Source: Mesorhizobium sp. M4B.F.Ca.ET.203.01.1.1
Lineage (GTDB): Bacteria; Pseudomonadota; Alphaproteobacteria; Rhizobiales; Rhizobiaceae
Length of the DNA stretch: 64,000 bases
Direction: 5' to 3'
Assembly: GCF_004791025.1 (NCBI RefSeq)
Contig: NZ_SRUO01000021.1
Location: 1 to 64,000, forward strand
Part shown: positions 26,940 through 34,835 of the stretch, piece after piece
Numbering within the stretch: the stretch's first letter is position 1
Layout of the letters: each line of letters begins with the position of its first letter
Position numbers and translations under genes: made by a program
The notes under the pieces: model-generated
What the model was told of the DNA's origin: nothing
The model's database searches: none
What the model saw: the letters and a program-made list of their open reading frames with translations, nothing else

Positions 26940-27944
26940 ATGAAGATCACCATTTTCGGCGCCGGCGCCATCGGCGGCTATCTCGCCGCCAAGCTGGCCA
27001 TTGCCGGCCGCACCGATCTGTCGATCGTCGCGCGCGGCGCGCATCTCGACGCGATCCGCGCGGGCGGGCTGCGCCTGATCGAGGACGGCGCGGAGACGGT
27101 GGCGCCGGTCAAAGCCGCGGCGAAGGCCGAAGAGCTCGGCGTGCAGGATTATGTGGTGCTGGCGTTGAAGGCCCATTCGCTGACCACGGCGCTCGACCAG
27201 ATCGGGCCGCTGCTGGGCACGGACACCGCGGTCGTCACCATGCAGAATGGCGTGCCGTGGTGGTATTTTCACAGGCTAAGCGGCCCGCTCGAAGGCACAA
27301 GGCTCGACGGTGTCGACCCAAGCGGCGCCATCTGGCAGCGGATCGGACCGCAGCGCGTCATCGGCTCGGTCGTCTATCCCGCCGTCGAGGTCGACGCGCC
27401 CGGCCTCATCCGCCATGTCGAGGGCAGGCGCTTTTCGCTCGGCGAACCCTCCGGCGAGAAGAGCGAGCGCGTCACACAGCTGGCCGAGGAAATGGTCAAG
27501 GCCGGGCTGCAGGCGCCGGTGCGCGACGACATCCGCAGCGAAATCTGGGTGAAGCTGTGGGGCAACCTGTCCTTCAACCCGATATCGGCGCTGACCGGCT
27601 CGACGCTGGCGGCGATCGTCGCCGACGACGGCACCCGCGCGCTCGCCCGCACCATGATGCTGGAGGCGCAGGCGATCGGCGAAAGCCTCGGCGTGCGCTT
27701 TCCGATCGCCGTCGACCGCCGCATCAAGGGCGCCGGCGACGTCGGCGAGCACAAGACCTCGATGCTGCAGGACCTGGAGCGCGGCCGCCCGATGGAAATC
27801 GACGCGCTGGTGACCGCCGTTCAGGAACTCGGCCGGCTGACGGCCCGGCCGACACCGGTGATCGACGCGGTGTCGGCGCTGCTGAAGCGGCTGGCGGTGG
27901 AGCGCGGCTGCTATTCCGCAGTTGGCCGAAAGCAGACTGGCTAA
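26940..27944 (+). CDS. 2-dehydropantoate 2-reductase family protein (ApbA/PanE)
   Basis: 334-aa NADPH-dependent oxidoreductase that reduces ketopantoate or a similar 2-oxo acid. Rossmann motif FGAGAIGGYLAAKL at the N-terminus, conserved MQNGVPWWY, and catalytic Lys/Asn region WVKLWGNLSFNPISAL. The start is two bases beyond the synthetase stop, so the two are co-translated. In such a context, and with other family members in most genomes, a catabolic or side role rather than pantothenate synthesis is likely (inference). Confidence 0.9.
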   Translation: MKITIFGAGAIGGYLAAKLAIAGRTDLSIVARGAHLDAIRAGGLRLIEDGAETVAPVKAAAKAEELGVQDYVVLALKAHSLTTALDQIGPLLGTDTAVVTMQNGVPWWYFHRLSGPLEGTRLDGVDPSGAIWQRIGPQRVIGSVVYPAVEVDAPGLIRHVEGRRFSLGEPSGEKSERVTQLAEEMVKAGLQAPVRDDIRSEIWVKLWGNLSFNPISALTGSTLAAIVADDGTRALARTMMLEAQAIGESLGVRFPIAVDRRIKGAGDVGEHKTSMLQDLERGRPMEIDALVTAVQELGRLTARPTPVIDAVSALLKRLAVERGCYSAVGRKQTG

Positions 27945-28505
27945 TTTGAAACCAATTTTGGAGTTTCCGTCGCTACCGAATTCCGAAGCCGCTTCGCCAA
28001 ATAAGCCCCGCACCGAGTTCGAGACCGTAGCCCGTGTAATGCGTGTAGCAGCCTGTCCACGCTGCTCCGAGCTTGTAACTAGTAGCGGTTGCACCAGCAA
28101 GGGGAGGATGGCCGCTGTTGGGCGCGGAGGTGCCACTGCGGCCAGCCGCTCGAATGTCTGCTTCTGGACGGCGGCCCATGACAAGTTCAATGGCCAACTT
28201 CAGGCGCATTGCAGCCGTTCGTGTCATGGAAAACGTACGTCGGCTTCGGGGCCGTTCCCCGGTCTTTTGAAGCTTCGAGACAGGGCTCAGCCCCTTAGAC
28301 AATATCGCGGCGTTTCCGAATGGAGGGAAACACAGTAGCGCTCTCGCCGCCCACCCTCGGAACAATGCGATCGGCTCAAGCGATTCTGAGATGGTAAGGA
28401 AAATCGCCTGGGTAGTTTATTGTCAGAAAGAGGGGGTTCGAGTCCGCGTTGTGGACAGCCTCGGAAATACACAGCAAGATCAATAACTTAAATTGATCTT
28501 CTGGT

Positions 28506-28592
28506 GGCCCCGGAGGACATGTTTAAACGAGTTTTTCGTGGGCCATAATCGAAAAACTTCCCGTATCGTTCCGCGTAGTTACGAGACCGCTT
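28506..28592 (+). repeat. Degenerate dispersed repeat A, copy 2
   Basis: Same orientation and order of conserved blocks as 14036-14125 (TCGTGGGC, CTTCCC-G-TATCGTTCCG). About 70-75 percent identity by eye. Confidence 0.5.
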
Positions 28593-28746
28593 TAAAGACA
28601 GGAACGCCTTACCTGTGCGGGCCGCGAACTGGAATGATGCCCACTTGATTGTCACCCATCTAATTAATATCGCCGTGTTTTTCCTACATTGCGGCACTGA
28701 TAGCCGGCGCGATACCTGATTTCCGCGAACTCTCATCTCAAAGTGG

Positions 28747-28835
28747 CGTTTCCTGTGCGTCAAATCGCGAATGCAAAGCTCTGTCTGCGAAATCGCCGTG
28801 GGACCCCGCCGATGTAAAGATAAGCGCGGTGAAGA
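28747..28835 (+). repeat. Degenerate repeat B, copy 1 (flanks the Gfo/Idh/MocA gene)
   Basis: Matches 30300-30388 in direct orientation: GTGCGTCA-AT-GCGAATGCAAAGC and CTGCGAAATCGCC are shared. Roughly 75-80 percent identity by eye over 88 bp. Confidence 0.6.
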
Positions 28836-29112
28836 GGCCCGAGCGAGAAGGCGCTCTTCGTCCACCTCTATCAAGCACCCAAGCCGTTCGTCAAAAAGGG
28901 CGCACTGAAGAAATGCTTGCCAGAAGGGCGCCACACGCGTTCCGAGCCAAATCGTCACGAAACTAATCGCCGCCGATAGCAACCGGTAGCCGCGGATCGG
29001 CTGAGCGCAATCGGAGTTTCGTCTCTCCATTCTGCAGGGGGCTTGAGGGCCCTCGTGTGTCAGCTTGGAATGAGCCCCCTCCATGACCATGAATTCCAGC
29101 AGGAAGAAATCG

Positions 29113-30111
29113 ATGAGCAAAATTTACAAATGGGGACTGGTCGGCGCCAGCCGGATTGCCGAGGAGTGGCTGATACCGGCCATCAACAGCGCTCCGAACA
29201 GCGAGGTCGCCGCAGTGTTCTCCTCCGATACGGCCCGTGGACGCGCCTACGCCGAGCGAAACGGCATCCCGCAGGTCTACGATACCATCGAAGCGCTGCT
29301 TCGCTCGGATGTCGACGCCGTTTATATAAGCAACACCAATGAAAAGCATGCCCCCGATGCGATTGCGGCAATCGTGGCGGGCAAACATGTGCTCGGCGAG
29401 AAGCCAATGGCAATGACAATCGCCGAGGCCGAAGCCATGGTTGCGGCCGCCGAAACGCACAAACGCGTTTTGGGCATCAATCACCATCTGCGGAACATGG
29501 CGACCCACATCAGGCTCCACGATTTGGTGAAGAATGGTGAACTGGGCGCACTGGTCGCGGCCCGCATGACGTTCGGTGTGCTGCTTCCGGTCGCCAATCG
29601 CGGCTGGAGAACCGATTCCGTGACCGCCGGAGCCGGCGTGTTCTTTGATCTTACCGTGCATGACGCAGACCTTTTGCACTACGTCCTGGGCACGGAGGCG
29701 CAGGAGGTCGTAGCGATGACCGCCAACAATGGGATAACGTCGAAGGAAGTCGAGGATACGGTCGCGATCGTCGCACGAATGAAGACCGGCACAATTGTTC
29801 GGATTACCGAGAGCTTTGCTATTGATCACGCTAGAACGACGGTTGAGCTCTTTGGCACAAAGGCTTCCGTTTTTGCGGACGACGTTCTGCTCCAGCGTGG
29901 TGGTGGACGTGTGTTCGTGCGCAAGAATGGCGAACAGGTCGAAGAGCAGATCGACCATGTGAATGCCTACGACAAGGTTGTCCGTGACTTCAATGCAGCC
30001 ATGGCTGGCAATGGCTCACCAACGGTAACAGGTCGCGACGGTTTGAAATCTTTGAAATTTGCCGTGGCCGCACGCGAAGCGGCAAAGACCGGCCGCTCGG
30101 TGCAGGTCTGA
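29113..30111 (+). CDS. Gfo/Idh/MocA family oxidoreductase
   Basis: 332-aa NAD(P)-dependent dehydrogenase acting on a sugar, inositol or related polyol. N-terminal Rossmann motif WGLVGASRIAEEWLIPAI, the family EKP motif at residues 96-98 (GEKPMAMT), and the substrate-domain histidine region GVFFDLTVHDADLLHYV. ATG at 29113 has AGGA nine bases upstream; an in-frame ATG 30 bp earlier is less well placed. Stands alone between degenerate regions and is flanked by two copies of repeat B; a good hairpin terminator follows. Confidence 0.92.
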   Translation: MSKIYKWGLVGASRIAEEWLIPAINSAPNSEVAAVFSSDTARGRAYAERNGIPQVYDTIEALLRSDVDAVYISNTNEKHAPDAIAAIVAGKHVLGEKPMAMTIAEAEAMVAAAETHKRVLGINHHLRNMATHIRLHDLVKNGELGALVAARMTFGVLLPVANRGWRTDSVTAGAGVFFDLTVHDADLLHYVLGTEAQEVVAMTANNGITSKEVEDTVAIVARMKTGTIVRITESFAIDHARTTVELFGTKASVFADDVLLQRGGGRVFVRKNGEQVEEQIDHVNAYDKVVRDFNAAMAGNGSPTVTGRDGLKSLKFAVAAREAAKTGRSVQV

Positions 30112-30124
30112 GGTTCATTCACGA

Positions 30125-30154
30125 GGAGCGGTTCCGGTCGAACCGCTCCATTTT
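30125..30154 (+). terminator. Intrinsic terminator of the oxidoreductase gene
   Basis: GGAGCGGTT-CCGGTCG-AACCGCTCC, a 9-bp perfect stem, followed by ATTTT; 14 bp after the stop. Confidence 0.8.
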
Positions 30155-30299
30155 GAATCCAGCGGATATTCCGATGCGCTAGGGATCTTCAGCCGCATTG
30201 AGCGGCTCGCTGATGACGTGAACCCTTCAGGTTACTAGAACCGGGTAGACCCGCATTCTACTGCGCTGCAGGGTCGACATCTACTTTCTCTTAGAAAGA

Positions 30300-30388
30300 C
30301 GTCTCCCGTGCGTCAGATTGCGAATGCAAAGCTTTACCTGCGAAATCGCCCTGTAGCTGCCGCGATGTAAGATGAGTGCGGTGAGCTG
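30300..30388 (+). repeat. Degenerate repeat B, copy 2
   Basis: Direct copy of 28747-28835; together they bracket the oxidoreductase gene. The surrounding gap (30155-30525) holds nothing else recognised. Confidence 0.6.
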
Positions 30389-30525
30389 ACCATCAGGTGC
30401 TCCTAGCAGGGGTTCTCTGCGTGTATTCAAAGGTTTTCGCCTCATAGAAGAGACAGGCCAGTCGGCATGCGTTGGACCGAGCCCGGCATGCCGTCGGGTG
30501 GCATTGACCGAGGCGCAAGGCGCCA

Positions 30526-31710
30526 GTGGAGAACCAAACGGTGTTGGAAATTCCGAAGCGCTTCGCAGATCAACCTGCCTGGCCCTCAATAGACGACCGC
30601 AAGAGCCGCACGGCTATTTTCTCCATTTTCTTCCTGCATGGCTGCATATTCGGCACCTGGTCTTCACTTGTGCCGACAATCAAGGCGCGCCTCTCGATAC
30701 CAGACAGTCAGTTCGGCTGGTCGCTGTTCATGATTGTCGCGGGCTCACTATTCGCCATGCTGGCGAGCCGGTCTCTCATCACGCGTTTCGGCAGCAAACA
30801 AGTGGTTCGAGTGTCGGCGCCCCTTCTCCTGGCGACGGTCGTGTTGGCCTCGTTCACGAATGCCCCAAACCTGTTCCCCCTGGTCCTGCTGATGCTGGGA
30901 CTTGCGGGCAATTTCATGGACGTCGCCATGAATGCGCAGGCGGTCGAGGCAGAGCGCTTATCCCAAAAGGCCCTCATGTCGACATTCCACGCTATGTGGA
31001 GCCTTGGCGGGCTTACAGGTGCCGCCTCGGGGGGCCTGCTTGTCAAATTTGCGGGGAGCTCGTTGGGTGCGCTAATAGCCGCGCTATTACTCTCGAGTCT
31101 CTTCGTGGCAAACCAGAGCAAGCTTCTCGCTGCAAGGCCAAGTGAGGGCGCTACGGCAGCCCGGCCAATCAGCCCAAAGTGGCTGCTAGTTGTTGCAGGC
31201 CTGCTTGCCGGTGTGTGCATGTCGACAGACGCAGCGGTCCGTGACTGGGGTCCCCTCTTCCTAACTGGCCATTTTGCGCTCGATTTCAGCTTCTCTGGAC
31301 TCGGCTATGCGGCGTTCGCAAGCGCCATGGCAATCTGTCGATTGGCTGGCGATCGCTTCAGAACGCTCGTGGGCGAGAAGCAACTTCTTGCAATCTCGAC
31401 AGGCCTCGTGATCGTCGGTCTCTCGATTGTCGCCTCTGCCAAGATGGTGCCTGTGGCGCTATTCGGGTTTGTCCTGTTGGGCATCGGCGTATCGAATATC
31501 TTTCCCACACTATTGAGCATGGCGGGACGACGCGGCGATGCGTCAAACATAGTGGTCGTCTTCGCGACGGGTTACATAGTCGCCCTGGCCGCGGCACCCA
31601 GCTTCGGCACCCTCGCCGAGGCAACCTCCTTAGCCAACATTTACTTGCTGCTGGCCGGGATGTTCCTGCTTGCCGGAACGGCTTTCGTCCGCGTCGCCAA
31701 TCGCTTCTGA
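30526..31710 (+). CDS. MFS transporter (YbjJ-like)
   Basis: 394-aa major facilitator superfamily protein with about 12 hydrophobic segments. After a polar N-terminus (to DDRKSRTAIFSI), FFLHGCIFGTWSSLVPTIKA, MFS-like MLASRSLITRFGSKQVVRVS and GNFMDVAMNAQAVEAE resemble the YbjJ/fucose-permease-like group. The GTG at 30526 is the first good start; an overlapping frame on the same strand is not coding. Substrate unknown; a sugar or effluxed metabolite is possible. Confidence 0.88.
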   Translation: MENQTVLEIPKRFADQPAWPSIDDRKSRTAIFSIFFLHGCIFGTWSSLVPTIKARLSIPDSQFGWSLFMIVAGSLFAMLASRSLITRFGSKQVVRVSAPLLLATVVLASFTNAPNLFPLVLLMLGLAGNFMDVAMNAQAVEAERLSQKALMSTFHAMWSLGGLTGAASGGLLVKFAGSSLGALIAALLLSSLFVANQSKLLAARPSEGATAARPISPKWLLVVAGLLAGVCMSTDAAVRDWGPLFLTGHFALDFSFSGLGYAAFASAMAICRLAGDRFRTLVGEKQLLAISTGLVIVGLSIVASAKMVPVALFGFVLLGIGVSNIFPTLLSMAGRRGDASNIVVVFATGYIVALAAAPSFGTLAEATSLANIYLLLAGMFLLAGTAFVRVANRF

Positions 31711-31906
31711 ACTGCGGAGACCCCTTACACTCGACCGCTGTTTCTTCAAGTAAGTGGCTGTCGCCTCCGACCTACTCGCGGCAACGGTATCTTTTGATCG
31801 AGCCGGCCTCGTATCGTCCGAGACCCATTGACAGTTATCTGTAAACGTTTACCACTCTTCAAGTGACGCCGTCGGCACCTAGCGGCTTGTGATCGAGAGG
31901 CATCAA
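31711..31906. other. Promoter region of the small membrane ORF
   Basis: Holds a TTGACA box (31828-31833) and the LacI-type operator at 31841-31852. No coding signal otherwise. Confidence 0.4.
31841..31852. promoter_or_regulatory. LacI-type operator GTAAACGTTTAC
   Basis: Perfect 12-bp palindrome with central CG, 8 bp after a consensus TTGACA box (31828-31833), so it covers the spacer and -10 of a rightward promoter. Almost the same site recurs at 32256-32267. Confidence 0.7.
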
Positions 31907-32122
31907 GTGAAAACCCCTCAAGGGCGCGCCATGCATAATCACACGCGCAATGTGTTCCTGCAGATAGCGAAATTTTGCATCCCTCTTCTCGCGCTTCTAA
32001 TGTTTGCAAAACTTAGCCCGGCCGTGATGGCGATGCTGGCGGACCAGAGTGTTCAGCGCGGTATGATCGCCCAGGCGCAGTCCAAGGCGGCGGAGCATTA
32101 CCTGTCGATCCTGCTGAACTAA
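31907..32122 (+). CDS. Small putative membrane protein (about 71 aa), unrecognised
   Basis: Not recognised. The GTG at 31907 follows GAGAGG at good spacing; the in-frame ATG at 31931 would give 63 codons. It has one clear hydrophobic stretch (IAKFCIPLLALLMFAKLS) and an amphipathic C-terminal tail (QSVQRGMIAQAQSKAAEHYL). It sits between two identical LacI-type operators, just downstream of a TTGACA promoter box, which supports a real, regulated gene. Could be chance; moderate-low confidence. Confidence 0.4.
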   Translation: MKTPQGRAMHNHTRNVFLQIAKFCIPLLALLMFAKLSPAVMAMLADQSVQRGMIAQAQSKAAEHYLSILLN

Positions 32123-32255
32123 ACTCAAAGCGTGCTGCGATCTCGTGACGGGCATTGCCGTGCCCGTCGAACCTGATTGCCCTTAGGAACGCACGACCCG
32201 CGGTACGCCTTTCCGGATTTGGCCAAAAAAGCAGGATAGCCCTTGAGTTAATTAT

Positions 32256-32267
32256 GTAAACGTTTAC
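32256..32267. promoter_or_regulatory. LacI-type operator GTAAACGTTTAC
   Basis: Second copy of the 12-bp palindrome, 34 bp upstream of the alanine-racemase-like start. Close to the TGAAAACGWTTWCA sites of the same cluster. Confidence 0.7.
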
Positions 32268-32301
32268 TGACGCAGCTTCTTTGGAAACACGGGTGCCGAT
32301 C

Positions 32302-33435
32302 ATGACCGTAAGTCATCCCTTGTCCTCCGCCGGAGGAAATCTCAGTCTGATCCATCAGGCTGAGATGATCGTCGACCTAGAGGCAGTGCGGGGAAATTAC
32401 AGGCGACTGAACGCCATGGCGGGCGGGGCCGATTGCGCTGCCGTCGTGAAGGGCGACGCCTACGGCCATGGCATGATCCCGAGCGCGCTGGCGCTGAGGC
32501 AAGCGGGCGCCAGGACGTTTTTCGTGGCAACGGCCAATGACGGCGTGACGCTGCGAGTCGCTCTTCAAGAAGCAGAGATTTGCGTGCTCGGCGGCTTCCT
32601 GCCCGAAGAAAGGGAGGCATTTGTCGGCGCGAACCTAGTACCCGTCCTGAACAGTCGCAATCAGATCGAGGAATGGGAAAAGGTTGCGGTCGGGGTGGAG
32701 CGTCCTCTCGCCTCGATCATCCATTTCGACACGGGAATGAACCGGCTCGGACTGCTGGCCGATGACGTCGCGTGGCTTCGCCAGAACTTGCCGCTCCTGT
32801 CGCGGATCCCGCCTATCCTCTACATGTCGCACCTTTCGGCAGCCGATGACCTCGATTTCGACAGGTGCGAATTCCAGCGCGGGGCATTCCTGAGCGCGGT
32901 GAGCGGGCTTCCCATCGCGAAAATGTCGCTTGCCAATTCGGCTGGCACCTATCTGGGCGCGGACTACGCGTTCGACATGGTCCGGCCCGGCAAGGCGACA
33001 TTCGGGATCAACCCGCTGACAGGGCGCCCAAATCCCATGTTGCAGCCAGCTCGCGTAGTCGCGCCGATCATTCAGGTCAAGACGATGAAGCGCGGTGCCC
33101 CTGTCGGCTACAGCTCGACCTACCGCCTGACCGAGCAAGCCAAGATCGCGACGGTCGCGATCGGATACGCGAACGGCTATTCCCGGGCCGGCTCAAGCCG
33201 CGCTGCCGTCTCCGTTGCGGGTTTTGCCGCCCAGGTTGTCGGACGCGTTTCCATGGATCTCCTGACCGTCGACGTTTCGGGGGTTCCTGACTGGGCGCTG
33301 GTACCAGGCAGTCCGGCCGAAATCCTCGGACCCCATGTTCGTGACCACGATCTGGCGAAGGCCTGCGGAACGATCGAGCATGAAATCTTGATTTCACTCG
33401 GCCATGGCTGTGCGCGGCGTTACGTCAACGAATAG
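32302..33435 (+). CDS. Alanine racemase family protein
   Basis: 377-aa PLP-dependent racemase (fold III). PLP lysine K50 in VVKGDAYGHG, HFDTGMNRLG block, and the second catalytic tyrosine Y270 in PVGYSSTYRL. ATG at 32302 chosen; upstream in-frame TTG/GTG codons exist. Context is catabolic (Ldh2-type imine reductase downstream, hydroxyproline-like genes opposite) and a LacI-type operator lies upstream, so this is more likely an inducible amino-acid racemase of broad or special substrate range than the cell-wall housekeeping Alr. Confidence 0.9.
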   Translation: MTVSHPLSSAGGNLSLIHQAEMIVDLEAVRGNYRRLNAMAGGADCAAVVKGDAYGHGMIPSALALRQAGARTFFVATANDGVTLRVALQEAEICVLGGFLPEEREAFVGANLVPVLNSRNQIEEWEKVAVGVERPLASIIHFDTGMNRLGLLADDVAWLRQNLPLLSRIPPILYMSHLSAADDLDFDRCEFQRGAFLSAVSGLPIAKMSLANSAGTYLGADYAFDMVRPGKATFGINPLTGRPNPMLQPARVVAPIIQVKTMKRGAPVGYSSTYRLTEQAKIATVAIGYANGYSRAGSSRAAVSVAGFAAQVVGRVSMDLLTVDVSGVPDWALVPGSPAEILGPHVRDHDLAKACGTIEHEILISLGHGCARRYVNE

Positions 33436-33589
33436 CGCGCGCCATGGCGTTGAGTGCTGAAGCACAGGCCCGCCCCCAACCTACGCGAGGCACTCTGCCG
33501 CCAACGGACATTGCAATGCAGCCGTTGGCGGCCCCGATAGGCGAGCCACGCAGGGAGGCGCGTCGCTCTGTTGAAGCGCGTGATTTGTC

Positions 33590-34618
33590 ATGACCGCATC
33601 CTTGTCGCATGAGCCAGCCATTTATCTCAGCCTGCCCGAGCTCATCGCCATGCTGGAAGCTATCATGCTGCGCCACGGGACGTCCGACAGCGTCGCCCGA
33701 GCCCTGGCGACGAATTGCGCGAGCGCCGAACGCGACGGCTCGCGAAGCCATGGCTTGTTCCGGATGGCGGGCTATGTGAGCAATCTCAAGAGCGGCTTCG
33801 TCGACGGCCGCGCCGTTCCGCAAATCCAGGACGCCGGAACCGCTTTCCTTCGTGCCGACGCCGGCAATGGCTATGCCAGACCGGCGCTGGAAGCGGCCAT
33901 GCCGCAGGCCATCGACAAGACGCGATCGGCCGGCGCCTGTGTGCTCGCCATCGGCAATGCCCATCATAACGGTCCGCTCTGGCTGGATGTCGAGCCATTC
34001 GCGGAGGCGGGACTGATCGCCCTCAGTGTCGTCAACAGTGTCACTTATGTCGTCCCTCACGGCGGTCACAAGCGGCTCTACGGAACCAATCCGATGGCCT
34101 TCGCCGTGCCGCGCGCAGATGGCCAGGTTCTCCTGTTCGATCAGGCGACGGCAGCAATGGCTCATGGCGAAGTGAAGGTTGCGGCGCTTGAAAACAAGCT
34201 GCTCCCCGAAGGAACGGGCCTGGACGCCTCGGGCCTGCCAACCAGCAGCCCGCAGGCTATACTTGACGGGGGTGCGCTGCTGCCTTTCGGCGGACACAAG
34301 GGATCCTCCATCGCCATGATGATCGACATCCTTGGCGGAGCGCTGACAGGCAGCAACTTCTCCCATCAGGTCAATTCGTCGGCCTATCCCGGGGCCGACT
34401 CCGCTCATACCGGTCAAACCATCATCCTGATCGACCCGACGAAAGGAAATGGCTCCCTGAGAATGTTCACAGGGCGGATCGAGGAATTGGTCGAGGCGAT
34501 GGCCGAAGCCGGGCAGACGCGCCTTCCAGGTGAACGTAGGCTCGCCGCCCGCAAATTGGCGGCCGAGCGCGGCATCGCCATCGAGGCAGAGACATGGAAG
34601 CAATTACAGGCCCTTTGA
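33590..34618 (+). CDS. Malate/lactate/ureidoglycolate dehydrogenase family (Ldh2) reductase
   Basis: 342-aa NAD(P)H oxidoreductase of the Ldh2/YlbC fold. Family blocks: catalytic region ERDGSRSHGLFRMAGYV, NAHHNGPLWLDVEPFAEAGL, YGTNPMAFAVPR, DQATAAMAHGEV, and LLPFGGHKGSSIAMMIDIL. Members include delta1-pyrroline-2-carboxylate/piperideine-2-carboxylate reductase (DpkA), which fits the neighbouring racemase and proline-racemase-like genes; malate or ureidoglycolate dehydrogenase cannot be excluded. It follows the racemase by 154 bp on the same strand. Confidence 0.88.
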   Translation: MTASLSHEPAIYLSLPELIAMLEAIMLRHGTSDSVARALATNCASAERDGSRSHGLFRMAGYVSNLKSGFVDGRAVPQIQDAGTAFLRADAGNGYARPALEAAMPQAIDKTRSAGACVLAIGNAHHNGPLWLDVEPFAEAGLIALSVVNSVTYVVPHGGHKRLYGTNPMAFAVPRADGQVLLFDQATAAMAHGEVKVAALENKLLPEGTGLDASGLPTSSPQAILDGGALLPFGGHKGSSIAMMIDILGGALTGSNFSHQVNSSAYPGADSAHTGQTIILIDPTKGNGSLRMFTGRIEELVEAMAEAGQTRLPGERRLAARKLAAERGIAIEAETWKQLQAL

Positions 34619-34681
34619 CAGACGCAAAGCGCGAATGCGTGATTGGATTGCGGCGTTGACGGTGGGTGACGACTCTTCGCT

Positions 34682-34813
34682 TCAACGGGTTACCCAGACC
34701 AGAAGGTACATGGCCGCTGTTGCGACCGCCATCCAAAACCAGCCCCAGAAACGGGCTCGTCGCTCGGCAGCGTTATCCTCGTCCTTTCGCTCGATCTCGT
34801 TCTTGCTGTCCAT
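34682..34813 (-). CDS. 43-aa single-span membrane protein, unrecognised
   Basis: Short gene of 43 codons plus TGA. The N-terminus is highly charged (MDSKNEIERKDEDNAAERRA), followed by one membrane span (FWGWFWMAVATAAMYLLVWV) and a short basic tail (TR). GAGGG stands upstream of the ATG, and it begins 22 bp after the IMPase/HisN-like gene on the same strand, so it is probably the last gene of that operon. The charge pattern and spacing look like a genuine small transporter- or enzyme-associated peptide. No family recognised. Confidence 0.6.
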   Translation of the reverse strand: MDSKNEIERKDEDNAAERRARFWGWFWMAVATAAMYLLVWVTR

Positions 34814-34835
34814 TCAAGATACCCTCGGCAAGGGT

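Larger units (their letters stand above)
27945..29112. other. 1.2-kb degenerate region, no gene supported
   Basis: Open frames on both strands do not resemble known families and lack convincing start sites. The region holds repeat A copy 2 (28506-28592) and repeat B copy 1 (28747-28835). A GGTTCGAGTCC segment at about 28433-28443 resembles a tRNA T-arm but no cloverleaf can be built. Confidence 0.5.

Noticed and set aside
28420..28460. GGGGGTTCGAGTCCGCG looks like a tRNA T-arm
   Set aside because: The stem pairs only partly and no acceptor, anticodon or D arm can be placed around it.
28488..29120. 210-codon open frame on the - strand in the degenerate region
   Set aside because: Covers both dispersed repeats and has no protein family resemblance; likely chance open frame.
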